Of a stretch of 64,000 nt of DNA, positions 29,055 through 38,987 are shown in pieces; position 1 is the stretch's first letter, and each line of letters starts with the position of its first letter. A model generated the notes under the pieces. It ran no database searches and had not been told where the DNA came from. It saw only the letters and a list, made by a program, of their open reading frames with translations. Source of the DNA: Limnospira fusiformis SAG 85.79 (GTDB lineage: Bacteria; Cyanobacteriota; Cyanobacteriia; Cyanobacteriales; Microcoleaceae). Both the position numbers and the translations under genes were made by a program. Where the stretch lies: positions 5,275,363-5,339,362 of the forward strand of contig NZ_CP051185.1 in assembly GCF_012516315.1 (NCBI RefSeq). The letters run 5' to 3'.

Positions 29055-30614
29055 CTACAAAAAATTGACTTCTGCGCCAACAGATTGACTTTGGATAAAA
29101 TCAGCTAACCACCGTCTAACGTGATAGGTAGCGCGACAATCATCTTCATTATAACGAACGATCGCATCTAATAAAGTGCGATCGCCTGTTTTTAACCATT
29201 CCTCATACCAACAAACACATTGCGCGCCATTAGCCTTAGCATCTCGCCACTCAAAACCCATCCAGCGTGCGATCGATTTTAAGGCGTAGCTTTCCACAGG
29301 TAATGTGACGGTTTCTACAATTTGATAATGAACATCAACTAAGCGTTTAATCAAAGGTCGCCACAAATAAGATGGAGTCTGATACAGTTTAGCCAAACGG
29401 CTAATAGTTTTGGCTTCATAGTCGCAAAAGTGGAAAATTGGCGCAATGGGATATCGCCACACGAGGGTTAAAAAATGCTCCCAGGCTATTTGTTCATCGG
29501 CGGTAGTTTCGGCTAATAAGGGATAGAATTTTTCCCTTTGCGATCGCCTATCAACTACCAACACACCATGAAGATAATCTAAGTTTAGATCCGGCTGTGC
29601 TTCAATATCAAAATATAGTTCTACAGGTGATTGTAACCAAAAGGGATCTGGCAGATATTTATGGCTGGTTTTTGTCGATAGTTTAACATTAATAATATCA
29701 TCAATATTTTGCTTGAGAATGGCTTGATTTTTCCAAACAGATTCAGCTTGCCTAATTACTTGGACAGCGACACCATTATCAAACTCTGGATAAGTTTGGA
29801 GGATTTCGGGTTGAGTTTGTGCGAGAGACTCAACACTGGTCAAATTTAAACTATTAAGGCGAGTTTGACGAATGGGGGTAATTCCTGGTAATAAACAGAT
29901 ATTTTTTTGGGATTTAGCAATATCATGGCAGTTAGTATACCATTGACAGAGACTGCATTTTTGGCGACTGATAAAAATATCCGGTTCCTGAGCGTTTTTG
30001 ATCAGAGTCAGATAATCCTGGACAATTTCCCGCATTTGAGGAAGTCGCTGTTTGAGGTCTACGGAATAAGCACCGCGATCGCGTAATAGTAGCACCACTT
30101 CTTCTGGCATTACCCCTTGAATCGCCGCCAATATTTCCCCATGAAATACGGCTACAATTTGATAATCAAGTTTCGGACGTTTTCCTAGGCGGATATCTTG
30201 GGGGATATATAGCCAATCACCAAACTGGGAAGCCCCAGGTTTTTTGACTAACAAATCTGGGCGACTGAGATAACTTACCTGTTCAGGGAGTTGGTCAAAA
30301 AAGGAGCGATCGCCATAAGCAGAATCGGAGGAATGGCTATGATATAATAACACCCCACGGTAAATATAATCTACTCCCTGCCGCATCAATTCTAGGGTAG
30401 CTTGCATTCCGGCTTCCCAGTCTTGTGGGGGATATTTAGGCTGTGAATAAATGCGATCGGCAATGAGAGTTTTTCGATAGGTGACGCTATCAGCTATCAA
30501 TTTCAGGAGAAAGTCGCTAGGGGGTTCTTTCAGGGTGCGATCGCCGTAGACATCTAAAAAGGCCCGTCGATCGCAACGTTGGTAAAATAGAAGCTGTTGA
30601 TCTTCGATCAGCAT
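29055..30614 (-). CDS. TM0106-type RecB-like nuclease with RNase H-like domain
   Basis: This 519-residue protein has an N-terminal PD-(D/E)XK RecB-like region (about 1-240), including GDWLYIPQDIRLGKRPK and DYQIVAVFHGEI. A cysteine cluster (CSLCQWYTNC) resembles the iron-sulfur site of Cas4/AddB nucleases. A helix-hairpin-helix-like segment (TSVESLAQTQP) follows. The C-terminal part (about 330-510) has YFDIEAQPDL and YNEDDCRATYHVRRWL, a 3'-5' exonuclease/RNase H fold pattern. The function is DNA or RNA processing, not precisely known. Confidence 0.78.
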   Translation of the reverse strand: MLIEDQQLLFYQRCDRRAFLDVYGDRTLKEPPSDFLLKLIADSVTYRKTLIADRIYSQPKYPPQDWEAGMQATLELMRQGVDYIYRGVLLYHSHSSDSAYGDRSFFDQLPEQVSYLSRPDLLVKKPGASQFGDWLYIPQDIRLGKRPKLDYQIVAVFHGEILAAIQGVMPEEVVLLLRDRGAYSVDLKQRLPQMREIVQDYLTLIKNAQEPDIFISRQKCSLCQWYTNCHDIAKSQKNICLLPGITPIRQTRLNSLNLTSVESLAQTQPEILQTYPEFDNGVAVQVIRQAESVWKNQAILKQNIDDIINVKLSTKTSHKYLPDPFWLQSPVELYFDIEAQPDLNLDYLHGVLVVDRRSQREKFYPLLAETTADEQIAWEHFLTLVWRYPIAPIFHFCDYEAKTISRLAKLYQTPSYLWRPLIKRLVDVHYQIVETVTLPVESYALKSIARWMGFEWRDAKANGAQCVCWYEEWLKTGDRTLLDAIVRYNEDDCRATYHVRRWLADFIQSQSVGAEVNFL

Positions 30615-30741
30615 TAATATTGTTGAGGATGGGCAAGGTAAATTTATGATTATAGGCTATGGTAGCACCAATTCTGATGTAGATGGGTTAGTTGTTGAAA
30701 ATTCGTGGTAAAAGTGGATCATAAGGCGATATCTGATACCC

Positions 30742-31917
30742 ATGAACAAGTCATTAGAAACCCACCGACAACATTTTCCAGCTTTGGAGAATAAGGCATA
30801 TTTTAACTATGGGGGACAGGGACCCTTGCCACAAGTCTCGATGGATAAGATTATCAAATCCTATCAGTTTGTCCAGGAGTGTGGTCCTTTTTCCCAAAAG
30901 GTAAATAGCTGGGTTCAGCAGGAGTTAGGCTTAACACGGGAGGCGATCGCCTCTGAGTTAGGGGTACAATCTGCAACTATTACCCTGACGGAAGATGTGA
31001 CCGTAGGCTGTAATATTGCCCTATGGGGGATTGATTGGCAACGAGGAGATCATCTATTAATCTCGGATTGTGAACACCCAGGGGTAGTGGCCACGGTGGG
31101 GGAATTGGTGCGGCGGTTTCAGATAGAGGTATCTGTCTGTCCCCTGTTAGAGACTTTAAATGAGGGTGATCCGGTAGAGGCGATCGCATCTCGAATCAAA
31201 TCCAACACTCGCCTGGTAGTAATTAGTCATATCTTATGGAATACAGGACAGGTTTTGCCTCTCACCGCGATTATGCAAGCCTGTAAAGCCGCTTCAGGAG
31301 GGGTTAGGGTATTGGTGGATGCGGCGCAGTCTGTAGGGGTTCTGCCGTTAAATTTAGCGGAATCTGGAGTAGATTTTTATGGTTTTACGGGTCATAAATG
31401 GTTATGTGGTCCAGAGGGTTTAGGGGGTTTATATGTCAGTCCTGATGCTGTATCAGATCTGAGTCCTACTTTTATCGGGTGGCGGGGTATTGAAGTTGAC
31501 GAAAGGGGAACACCGACTAATTGGAAATCTGACGGAAGACGCTATGAAATAGCCACCTCAGCTTATCCTTTGATGGTGGGTTTACGAGAGGCGATCGCTA
31601 TTCATAACCAATGGGGAACTGCCACCGAACGTTATCAACAAATTTGTAATCTTAGCCAATACCTATGGGAACGTTTATCAGAACTTCCCCAAATTGATTG
31701 TTTACGCACTTCTCCACCAGAATCGGGTTTAGTATCATTTAAAGTTACCCAAAGTCTCCCCCACCCACAGATAGTCAGAGCCTTAGAATCGGAAAATATT
31801 TTAGTGCGAACTATCCTCGACCCCGACTGTATTCGCGCCTGCGTTCATTATTTCACTCAGCCATCAGAAATTGATGAACTGATTACTTGTCTGGCTAAAA
31901 TATCGGGTGGCGGCTAA
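30742..31917 (+). CDS. Class V aminotransferase-fold PLP enzyme (cysteine/cystine lyase-like)
   Basis: This 391-residue PLP enzyme of the NifS/isopenicillin-epimerase group has VDAAQSVGVLPLNL for the cofactor Asp. The PLP lysine is in FTGHKWLCGPEGLGG. The C-terminal loop reads DCIRACVHYFTQPSEI and lacks the usual mobile-loop catalytic Cys of NifS. This resembles the cyanobacterial cystine C-S lyase (C-DES) more than SufS or IscS. The substrate is not certain. It is a stand-alone gene. Confidence 0.8.
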   Translation: MNKSLETHRQHFPALENKAYFNYGGQGPLPQVSMDKIIKSYQFVQECGPFSQKVNSWVQQELGLTREAIASELGVQSATITLTEDVTVGCNIALWGIDWQRGDHLLISDCEHPGVVATVGELVRRFQIEVSVCPLLETLNEGDPVEAIASRIKSNTRLVVISHILWNTGQVLPLTAIMQACKAASGGVRVLVDAAQSVGVLPLNLAESGVDFYGFTGHKWLCGPEGLGGLYVSPDAVSDLSPTFIGWRGIEVDERGTPTNWKSDGRRYEIATSAYPLMVGLREAIAIHNQWGTATERYQQICNLSQYLWERLSELPQIDCLRTSPPESGLVSFKVTQSLPHPQIVRALESENILVRTILDPDCIRACVHYFTQPSEIDELITCLAKISGGG

Positions 31918-31938
31918 TTTTAAAGGCGATATATCCTT

Positions 31939-32826
31939 ATGTTTCAACGGTATCAAGATGATAGAAATACTATATTTCATGGAGATGCAATTCAGATTTT
32001 ATCTAGTCAAATTGCAGCTAATTCTGTGAATCTGATTTTTGCAGATCCTCCCTACAATATAGGGAAGAAATTTTCCAAGTTTCATGACCAATGGAATTCC
32101 GAAGAAGATTATATCAATTGGTCATATCAATGGCTTGATGAATGTGTCAGGGTATTGAAACCTAACGGAACATTATATGTAATGACCAGCACTCAATCTA
32201 TGCCATACTTTGATATTTACTTGCGGCAAAAAATGTCAATTCTTAGTCGTATTGTCTGGCATTATGATAGTTCTGGAGTGCAAGCAAAGAAATATTTTGG
32301 GTCTATGTATGAACCCATACTTCATTGCGTGAAAGACCAGAAAAATTATATTTTCAATTCAGCCGATATTAAAGTGGAAGCCAAGACTGGCGCACAACGT
32401 AAATTAATTGATTATAGAAAACCAGTACCTACTCAATACAACAGTGAAAAAGTGCCTGGTAATGTCTGGTATTTTCCCCGTGTAAGGTATCGCATGGCAG
32501 AATATGAAAATCATCCAGCACAGAAACCAGAATCATTGTTAGAAAGAATTATTCTAGCAAGTACCAACACACATGATTTGGTACTTGATCCCTTTGCTGG
32601 AACTTTTACCACTGCAGCCGTAGCTAAACGCTTAGGACGAATTTCTATGAGTATAGAATCTCAAGAAGAATATCTTAAAATTGGTCTAAGGCGGGTTTTA
32701 GGATGGCAAGAATACCAAGGAGAAAAGCTACTACCACCCGCGAAAAATCAGACTAAACAAAATACCAATTTTCCTACAAATCAATTCATTCAACCCAGTA
32801 TTTTTGATGCCGATACTACAGCATGA
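31939..32826 (+). CDS. Adenine DNA methyltransferase, YhdJ/AvaIII-like (probable ATGCAT specificity)
   Basis: This 295-residue beta-type methyltransferase has motif IV DPPY (36-39) before motif I DPFAG (217-221). Long stretches such as SRIVWHYDSSGVQAKKYFGS, VEAKTG, KVPGNVW and ENHPAQKPE are those I recall for E. coli YhdJ, which methylates ATGCAT. AvaIII from Anabaena cuts the same site. It overlaps the next reading frame by 20 bp, as a modification-restriction pair would. The region is AT-richer and poorer in HIP1 than its neighbours, which suggests horizontal gain. Confidence 0.85.
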   Translation: MFQRYQDDRNTIFHGDAIQILSSQIAANSVNLIFADPPYNIGKKFSKFHDQWNSEEDYINWSYQWLDECVRVLKPNGTLYVMTSTQSMPYFDIYLRQKMSILSRIVWHYDSSGVQAKKYFGSMYEPILHCVKDQKNYIFNSADIKVEAKTGAQRKLIDYRKPVPTQYNSEKVPGNVWYFPRVRYRMAEYENHPAQKPESLLERIILASTNTHDLVLDPFAGTFTTAAVAKRLGRISMSIESQEEYLKIGLRRVLGWQEYQGEKLLPPAKNQTKQNTNFPTNQFIQPSIFDADTTA

Positions 32827-33959
32827 ATTCACTCTAAAGATTATCGAAATTCTCAATTCTCATTTTCCCAATCAGGGAGAGCAAGTTTTGATAAATAGTG
32901 AGTTATTGCAATATCTCAATATTAAAACCAAAGCTGCTAATCGAGGTTCTAAATCACGGGCTGGATTTGCTAACCACTATGCTATCTATGTATTAGTTGA
33001 AGACTATCTCAATAATAAATTTCACATTAGAGGTGGCTATGATGATTATGAAGGGGCTCAGTTTATTAATCTTTTACAGAGACAAAGACAACTTCCCTTT
33101 GGGAATAAACTGCAAAATCATGCCCTGAATCATCGACTAAATCAGGAGTTTAAAAAATACTTCCCCACTTTATCTTATGTACCGGTAATCAGAGATACAA
33201 AAACTAATAGATACTGGATAAATGAAAATCTGCTTCAGGTTTCTATCAATGGTAATCAAATCAACATTGCTGAGGCAATCATAGATATTATAGATGCTTT
33301 TGTGATAGCCAGAAGACAGTCTTTTAGTCAGTTTATTATCTATTGTAAACAGATGATTGAGATTCATAACCAAGACCCTTTACAAGCTATTGAGTTTATT
33401 CGCAGTTTTTTAAACAAGGATGTAGATGCCAGAGTGTTTGAAATTGTGAGTTATGCGATTTTAAAACAGTATTACGGAGAGCAAAAAATCTACTGGGTCT
33501 CCTAATAGTCTAAATACTGAATACTTAATTTTGTATAAAACTGGTAGAACTAATGCGAATGATGGTGGTATAGATTTTGTGATGAAACCCCTAGGTAAAT
33601 TCTTCCAAGTGACAGAAACTATTGATGCTGGTAAATATTTCTTAGATATCGATAAAGTACAGAGATACCCTATTACCTTTGTTGTGAAAACTGAACAGCC
33701 ACCGGAGGAAGTTTTAGATCAAGTTAAGAAACAAGCTACAGCTAAATATCATATAAAAGCTATTGTTCAAAGATATTTAGAGTCTATAGAAGAAGTCATC
33801 AATATCCCCGAACTGATGCACCGTTTTGATGCAGTTTTAACACAAGGAAAAGCACCAGATGTAATTGAGGAAATAGTTATACAAAGTCGTATTGAGTTTC
33901 ACCTGGAAACTGAGGAAAATGATCTGATTAATTATCAAGATGAGGGTAGACTAATTTAA
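32807..33959 (+). pseudogene. Probable cognate type II restriction endonuclease, frameshifted
   Basis: The first frame (ATG 32807 to 33505) ends ...YYGEQKIYW-VS-stop. The second (open from about 33495 to 33959) reads SPNSLNTEYLILYKTGRTN, ANDGGIDFVMKPLGKFFQVTE. Deleting one G from the GGG at 33495-33497 fuses them into one protein of about 383 residues. GGIDFV...FFQVTE resembles the D...(Q/E)xK core of Mrr-like nucleases. Its position after an ATGCAT-type methyltransferase suggests an AvaIII/NsiI-type enzyme. Both halves keep coding character, so the break looks recent or is a sequence error. The cleavage role is inference. Confidence 0.72.
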
Positions 33960-34017
33960 TCAAGTATCTGGGTAAAAACTGTGAGATGATGATAATTATT
34001 GCCTCCCATATCAAAAT

Positions 34018-34734
34018 CTAAGATAACCATTCTGTTTGCTGCTGAAGACAGGCGATCGCTATAGTAGTTTCCACCTGGTCAAATTCCTGATAAAAACGGC
34101 TAACACTCAGGAAAACTTCTGGTGTGGCTAGGATAATTAGTCGATCGCATAACTGTTGTAAAGAATTGACTAACTCGATAGGTGCGAGGGGAACACAAAT
34201 CCAAATAGCGCCGGGTTTTTGCGATCGCAAAGCCTTAATCGCCGCTACCATAGTCATACCCGTAGCAATACCATCATCAACTACTATAATTAAATTATCC
34301 TTAACCGAATTAGAAGGACAATAGGTGGCGAATTCCTGCCATTGACTATAGGCTTTTTCTTGTGCGTCACGCAGAATAGAATGGCTTTCCCAAAACTGGC
34401 TAGGACGACGGTTAGACCAAATCACATAACCATCAGCAGTAACAGCCCCTAATGCTAACTCGGGATTATCTGGCTGGGTGATTTTTTTAGCCACAATTAC
34501 ACTGAGGGGACAAGCCAAACGGCGGGCTATCGGTTCAGCCACGGGTAAACCCCCCCTCGGTAAAGCATACACCAACGGACTCATAGCCCCAGGGGAGTCG
34601 GTGGTAATCTTATCAATAACTACCTGAGCTAGTTCCTCCCCGGCATGGGTGCGATCGCGAAATAGTGGGTTAGGGAACATAATCGGTTCATCCTTAGCAG
34701 TCCCGTTAGATATATAATGACTGGTGTGGCTCAT
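34018..34734 (-). CDS. Phosphoribosyltransferase-domain protein
   Basis: This 238-residue type I PRTase fold has the PRPP loop VVDDGIATGMTMVAAI and an N-terminal YALPRGGLPVAEPIARRL. The pattern matches the PRTase group annotated as predicted phosphoribosyltransferases, often found as single genes. The substrate base is unknown, and hydrolase-like or regulatory roles are possible. It is divergent from the uracil-DNA glycosylase with 57 bp between starts. Confidence 0.85.
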   Translation of the reverse strand: MSHTSHYISNGTAKDEPIMFPNPLFRDRTHAGEELAQVVIDKITTDSPGAMSPLVYALPRGGLPVAEPIARRLACPLSVIVAKKITQPDNPELALGAVTADGYVIWSNRRPSQFWESHSILRDAQEKAYSQWQEFATYCPSNSVKDNLIIVVDDGIATGMTMVAAIKALRSQKPGAIWICVPLAPIELVNSLQQLCDRLIILATPEVFLSVSRFYQEFDQVETTIAIACLQQQTEWLS

Positions 34735-34791
34735 AGTTGCAACTATCCCAGTTCAGCATATACCAGGATTTGAACTTTTACTTAGAAATTC

Positions 34792-35496
34792 ATGTCTAAC
34801 CAAGACCAACAACTCAGCCTTTTCGATATTCCTAGTCTTAATCAAGACCCTGAGTCCGTAGATTTTGACCTAGAAGAAATTCCCAAAAATGCTCATACTC
34901 CCATACCGCCGGGAACCTATCAAACTCTTGCACAAATTGCTGATCATTGTAATAGGTGCTCGCGCTGTCAACTGGGAAAAAACCGCACTCATGCTGTGAT
35001 TGGTCGTGGGAACCCCACCGCCCCCATTATGATTATCGGAGAAGCACCAGGACAACATGAAGATGAACAAGGTCTTCCTTTTGTGGGTAGATCTGGACAG
35101 CTTCTTGATAAGATTTTAGACTCCGTAGGACTTAGTACAGATACCGAAGTTTATATTTCTAATGCTATCCGCTGTCGTCCCCCGGAAAATCGCACCCCAA
35201 CCGCTTCAGAACTCCAAGCCTGTAAGCCTTATCTATTAGAACAAATCCGCCTCATTAATCCTCAAATTATCCTCCTCACGGGGGCGACTGCAGTTAAGTC
35301 TCTTCTAGGAGATAAACGCCCGATTACTAAAATTCGCGGTCAGTGGTTTCAGTGGGAAGGTCGTCAATGTATGCCGATTTTTCACCCCGCATACCTACTC
35401 AGAAATTCCTCCCGAGATGTTGGTAAACCTAAATGGTTAATGTGGCAGGATATGCAAGCAGTACGTCAGAGGTTAAATGAGATCCAATCACATTAA
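34792..35496 (+). CDS. Family 4 (iron-sulfur) uracil-DNA glycosylase
   Basis: This enzyme removes uracil from DNA to start base-excision repair. The cluster cysteines begin at Cys53/Cys56/Cys59 (HCNRCSRC). GEAPGQHEDEQGLPFVG at 83-99 is the uracil-binding motif, SNAIRCRPPENR follows, and the catalytic-loop IFHPAYLLRN is near the C-terminus. The 234-residue length includes about 45 extra N-terminal residues (QLSLFDIP) common in cyanobacterial forms. Confidence 0.92.
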   Translation: MSNQDQQLSLFDIPSLNQDPESVDFDLEEIPKNAHTPIPPGTYQTLAQIADHCNRCSRCQLGKNRTHAVIGRGNPTAPIMIIGEAPGQHEDEQGLPFVGRSGQLLDKILDSVGLSTDTEVYISNAIRCRPPENRTPTASELQACKPYLLEQIRLINPQIILLTGATAVKSLLGDKRPITKIRGQWFQWEGRQCMPIFHPAYLLRNSSRDVGKPKWLMWQDMQAVRQRLNEIQSH

Positions 35497-35914
35497 TTTG
35501 AATATAAACCTCCCCACACCTACACCCTCTATTAATTGTTCTCAAATCTGAAAATTACATAAATTTTGCTAATTTATACGGCTAGATAAATTTGATTTTT
35601 AAAATATTGTTAAGAATTGATACAATTTTAGGGCAAATACCTCGCCAAAAGTTGACGAGATTATGGGGGTTATGCTATTCTCTAGGAAATCGCACCCAAG
35701 GGGTTCCTCTGTCTATTTCCCAAAATCAAGGCTACAACCCTGATTATGTGGCGGTTATAATTATTATCTGACCACAAAATAAAACTGGCGATGCACGAGT
35801 TTTGGGGTTGAAAGCGGGGTCGATTTTTAGACCTATTGACAAAAACGCCATTTTGTGCATAGACCGATCCAGAGACAGATCCCCCACCCTAGAGGAGAGG
35901 GGGGGGAATAGAAT
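35497..35914. other. 418-bp intergenic region with promoter-like and hairpin signals
   Basis: No coding frame is recognised. TTGACG (35652-35657) and TATTCT (35676-35681), 18 bp apart, look like a sigma-70-type promoter reading right, but the next gene on that side is on the other strand. Downstream are hairpins AATCA-AGG...CCC-TGATT (about 35728-35749) and ATGCAC...GTGCAT (about 35793-35861). A small RNA is possible. Confidence 0.35.
35652..35681 (+). promoter_or_regulatory. Orphan sigma-70-like promoter candidate
   Basis: TTGACG, 18-bp spacer, TATTCT. No protein gene follows in this direction before the tail of the flotillin gene. It could drive a small RNA or an antisense transcript. Confidence 0.3.
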
Positions 35915-37486
35915 CTAATCCTGTTCTAGCCACATTTGCAGCATAGCGGTAGGGATGTAGATAGTAGGGTGATTAAACATATTTCGGATCGCCTGAGTTC
36001 CCTGAGACTTGAAAACCATCTGTAAACGACGCTTGAGGTTAGGATACTGTCGCAAAGCCTGAGCGATCGCCTCTTCAGCCTCAGCATTATTCTTAGTATT
36101 TTGTGCGACATGATCAAGTAGTTGTTTAACCTCGGTCTGTAGGCTTTGTGTAGTATCTTCTGGCTTAGGTGCAGCGCCATTAGTGCGGCGTACAGCTTGA
36201 CCATTAGTGCGGGCAGATTTGAGATTTTTAGCTGTTGAAGCAGGTTGAGGTTGAGAAGAACCGCCGCCCCAATTTTGGACAGCCGTCGCCACATCAATAC
36301 CGGTAGTTTGGCGCAACTCTTCCAAAAACGCAGCCATTTTAGAAGCTGTATTCCCCTTATTAGCATCAACAATAGTAGCACTATCAACAGTAATTTCAGG
36401 AACAGTAGAAGCCATAGTTTTTAGTAAGACTTCCAACTTCTGATAAAGGAAAATTTCCCGAGCATTAGGACCGGCTGCTTTCCAGGACTCAGCCAGCCGT
36501 CGTGTACCTTCAGCTTGAGCTTTCCCATCTTCAATAATTTGGGCAGCATCCCCACGCGCCCTAGCGATCGCCTTTTTACATTCCGCTTCTGCTGGTGCGA
36601 CCACATCAGCTTGTAGTTGCTGTTCTACCTGCTTAATCCTTTCTTTTTGAACAGAGACCTCAGCCTGAGTCCTAGCGACCTCAGCGGCTGTTTCCGACTC
36701 CGACTCTGCGACCACCGCCGCCCGTTTAGTCATAGCATCAGCCACCCGGCGTTCAGCTTCCGCCTTAGATACCTCTACCTCAGTTTCCAACTTTTTCAAC
36801 TGAGTCATTTTATGATTTTCCGCAGTACGGATAGCAGCATCAGCCTTAGCTTGTGCTTCAGCAACACGAGAATCTCTAAACAATTCCGCCCGTTGTTGTC
36901 GTCCAATCGAGTCAAGATACCCCACCTCATCGGAAATATTTTGAATTTGGAGAGTATCCAAAATCAACCCCAGTTGTTGTAAATCATCTTCAGCTTCTTC
37001 GAGGAGACTTTTAGCAAAAGCCAATTTATCCCCATTGACCTGTTCAGGGGTAAGGCTGGCTAACACCCCGCGCAGGTTTCCTTCCAGAGTATCTTTAGCA
37101 ATGCGTTCAATTTCCTGGCGAGTTTTCCCCAATAAACGCTCGATCGCATTATGAATTGTGGGTTCTTCCCCAGCAATTTTAATATTCGCCACCCCATCAA
37201 CCTGTAAAGGAATGCCTCCTTTCGAGTAAGCATTAGCCACCTTTAACTCAATAATCATATTGGTTAAATCCATGTGAAAGGCTTGTTCTAACAGGGGTGT
37301 CCGAATGCTGCTACCACCTTTCACCAGGCGATATCCCACAGTGCGATCATTTTCTGTTGAGCGACGACTACCCGCAAAAATCAACACTTCGCTAGGCTGA
37401 CAAATATAGTAGAGATTGCGGATAATAAATACAGTGGCTCCGCTTCCTAAACCTAGGGCTGCTAATAAGGCGATGATAATTTCCAT
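35915..37486 (-). CDS. Flotillin-like SPFH protein, second copy
   Basis: Flotillins form membrane-associated oligomers that organise lipid domains. This 523-residue protein has an N-terminal membrane segment (about 2-22) and an SPFH/band-7 domain (about 30-210, with NAYSKGGIPLQVDGVANIKI). A long Ala/Glu-rich coiled coil (about 215-330) follows. An extra C-terminal part (about 400-523) is Pro/Ala-linked and ends in a helical segment; the first flotillin lacks it. It forms a three-gene cluster with the upstream flotillin and nfeD. Confidence 0.88.
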   Translation of the reverse strand: MEIIIALLAALGLGSGATVFIIRNLYYICQPSEVLIFAGSRRSTENDRTVGYRLVKGGSSIRTPLLEQAFHMDLTNMIIELKVANAYSKGGIPLQVDGVANIKIAGEEPTIHNAIERLLGKTRQEIERIAKDTLEGNLRGVLASLTPEQVNGDKLAFAKSLLEEAEDDLQQLGLILDTLQIQNISDEVGYLDSIGRQQRAELFRDSRVAEAQAKADAAIRTAENHKMTQLKKLETEVEVSKAEAERRVADAMTKRAAVVAESESETAAEVARTQAEVSVQKERIKQVEQQLQADVVAPAEAECKKAIARARGDAAQIIEDGKAQAEGTRRLAESWKAAGPNAREIFLYQKLEVLLKTMASTVPEITVDSATIVDANKGNTASKMAAFLEELRQTTGIDVATAVQNWGGGSSQPQPASTAKNLKSARTNGQAVRRTNGAAPKPEDTTQSLQTEVKQLLDHVAQNTKNNAEAEEAIAQALRQYPNLKRRLQMVFKSQGTQAIRNMFNHPTIYIPTAMLQMWLEQD

Positions 37487-37533
37487 AATTCCTATACCTG
37501 TGTTGGGCTGCCATGAAATTTACTGATTGTTAT

Positions 37534-38898
37534 TTAATTTCTGCTTGTGTTCCCCAAAGTCCTAGATACATTAATTCCCAAAGTGCGATCGACACTTTCG
37601 AGGAATTGACGGAAAATTTCCGGATAGGCGCGAACCAAACCAGCGATCGCTTCTCCGTCTCCACTATCAATCACATTGACATATTCCAGACCAACCCGGC
37701 GGGGAATTTGGGCAGCTTCCCGCAATACCATCTCGATTTGTTGTAAGTAGAACAGTTCCGAAGCATCCTCGCCCATTTCCTGCCAAACTGCGTTAATCAG
37801 GTCGTTTACTTCCGCCGCCGCGCGGGCATTTTCCGCTAAAGCAGCCGCATTACCTCTGGCTTGCAGTTCCCTAGCTTGTCGTTCCGCGTCCGCAGGTAGG
37901 ACGGTATCAGCTTCGAGTCGTAACCTTTCCAACTCAGCGCGGACAGTTTGCAGGAGTTGTTCAGCCCTAGCGCGGGCTTCTTTACCAGCAGCGATGGTGC
38001 GTTCTTCTTCGGACCTAGCTTGCTGTTCAAGTTCGGCGCGAATTTTCCGCAGTTCGTTTTCTTTCTTTTGGACAAAGGTTCTGGCTTGACTTAGGGCGAC
38101 TTCCGATTGGCGGCGACAGTCGGCTTCTACCTGTTCAGCTTCAGCGACAGCATTAGATTCGGCAATTTCGGCATCTCTGGCAATGAGAGCAATTTGGCGC
38201 CGACCGATGGAGTTAAGATAATCGACATCATCAGAGACGCTCTGAATTTTGAGGGTGTCTAATTGTAATCCTAATCTGGCTAAATCCCTGGAAACATCCT
38301 CAGCGATATGTTCAGCGAACCGTAGGCGGTCTTCGTTAAGCTGTTCGGGGGTGAGGGTGCTAACAACTCCCCGCAGGTTTCCTTCTAGGGTTTCGCGAGC
38401 AACGCGGGAAATTTCGGAGCGATCGCGGTCTAAAAATCTTTCGATCGCATTTCCGACGACTTCAGGATCGTTGGAGATTTTTACATTGGCGATCGCTTGA
38501 ATATTTAGGGGTGTTCCCCCTTTGGAGTAGGCGTTTTTGACTTCAACGGGAACTGGCATTGTCCGCAAGTCCATGGTTTTGACGGTTTCCAGAATGGGAA
38601 TACAAATAGCCCGTCCACCAAAAATCACCCGATAACCTACCTCCCGTCCGTCTTTGGTACGGTGTTTGCGACCAGACAAAATCAGGACCTCACTGGGTTT
38701 GCAAATCTGCATAAAGACATTGAGAAACCAGATTAAAACCAATACTCCAAAAATTGATAGGGCTATGGGTAGGGCAGTTATAATCTGATCACTTAGCTGA
38801 TTTGTGTTTCTTCCTTGAGTCGGAATTTGTGCCTGGGCTACCAAGACGACTATTTCTTGGTTCTGTTTGTCTAAAGATGCAACAAATTTCTGATTCAT
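37534..38898 (-). CDS. Flotillin-like SPFH protein, first copy
   Basis: This 454-residue protein has a longer N-terminus than its sister and a membrane segment at about 42-65. The SPFH domain (about 70-255) has NAYSKGGTPLNIQAIANVKI, and a charged coiled coil (about 255-375) follows. The two copies share the core TLEGNLRGV and LTPEQ motifs, so they look like an old duplication and may form mixed oligomers. It lies 47 bp upstream of the second copy and 89 bp behind nfeD. Confidence 0.88.
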   Translation of the reverse strand: MNQKFVASLDKQNQEIVVLVAQAQIPTQGRNTNQLSDQIITALPIALSIFGVLVLIWFLNVFMQICKPSEVLILSGRKHRTKDGREVGYRVIFGGRAICIPILETVKTMDLRTMPVPVEVKNAYSKGGTPLNIQAIANVKISNDPEVVGNAIERFLDRDRSEISRVARETLEGNLRGVVSTLTPEQLNEDRLRFAEHIAEDVSRDLARLGLQLDTLKIQSVSDDVDYLNSIGRRQIALIARDAEIAESNAVAEAEQVEADCRRQSEVALSQARTFVQKKENELRKIRAELEQQARSEEERTIAAGKEARARAEQLLQTVRAELERLRLEADTVLPADAERQARELQARGNAAALAENARAAAEVNDLINAVWQEMGEDASELFYLQQIEMVLREAAQIPRRVGLEYVNVIDSGDGEAIAGLVRAYPEIFRQFLESVDRTLGINVSRTLGNTSRN

Positions 38899-38987
38899 AG
38901 TTTTTCCCCCAAAAGGGTTTGAGCAAACATTTAAAAGGTGAAATGTCGGGTCATCCTATCCGCTTACCCTGACGTTGGACTTGTCGA

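Noticed and set aside
35881-35905. Intrinsic terminator of the flotillin operon (CCCCC...GGGGGGG)
   Set aside because: Pairing is imperfect and no T-run follows on the minus strand.
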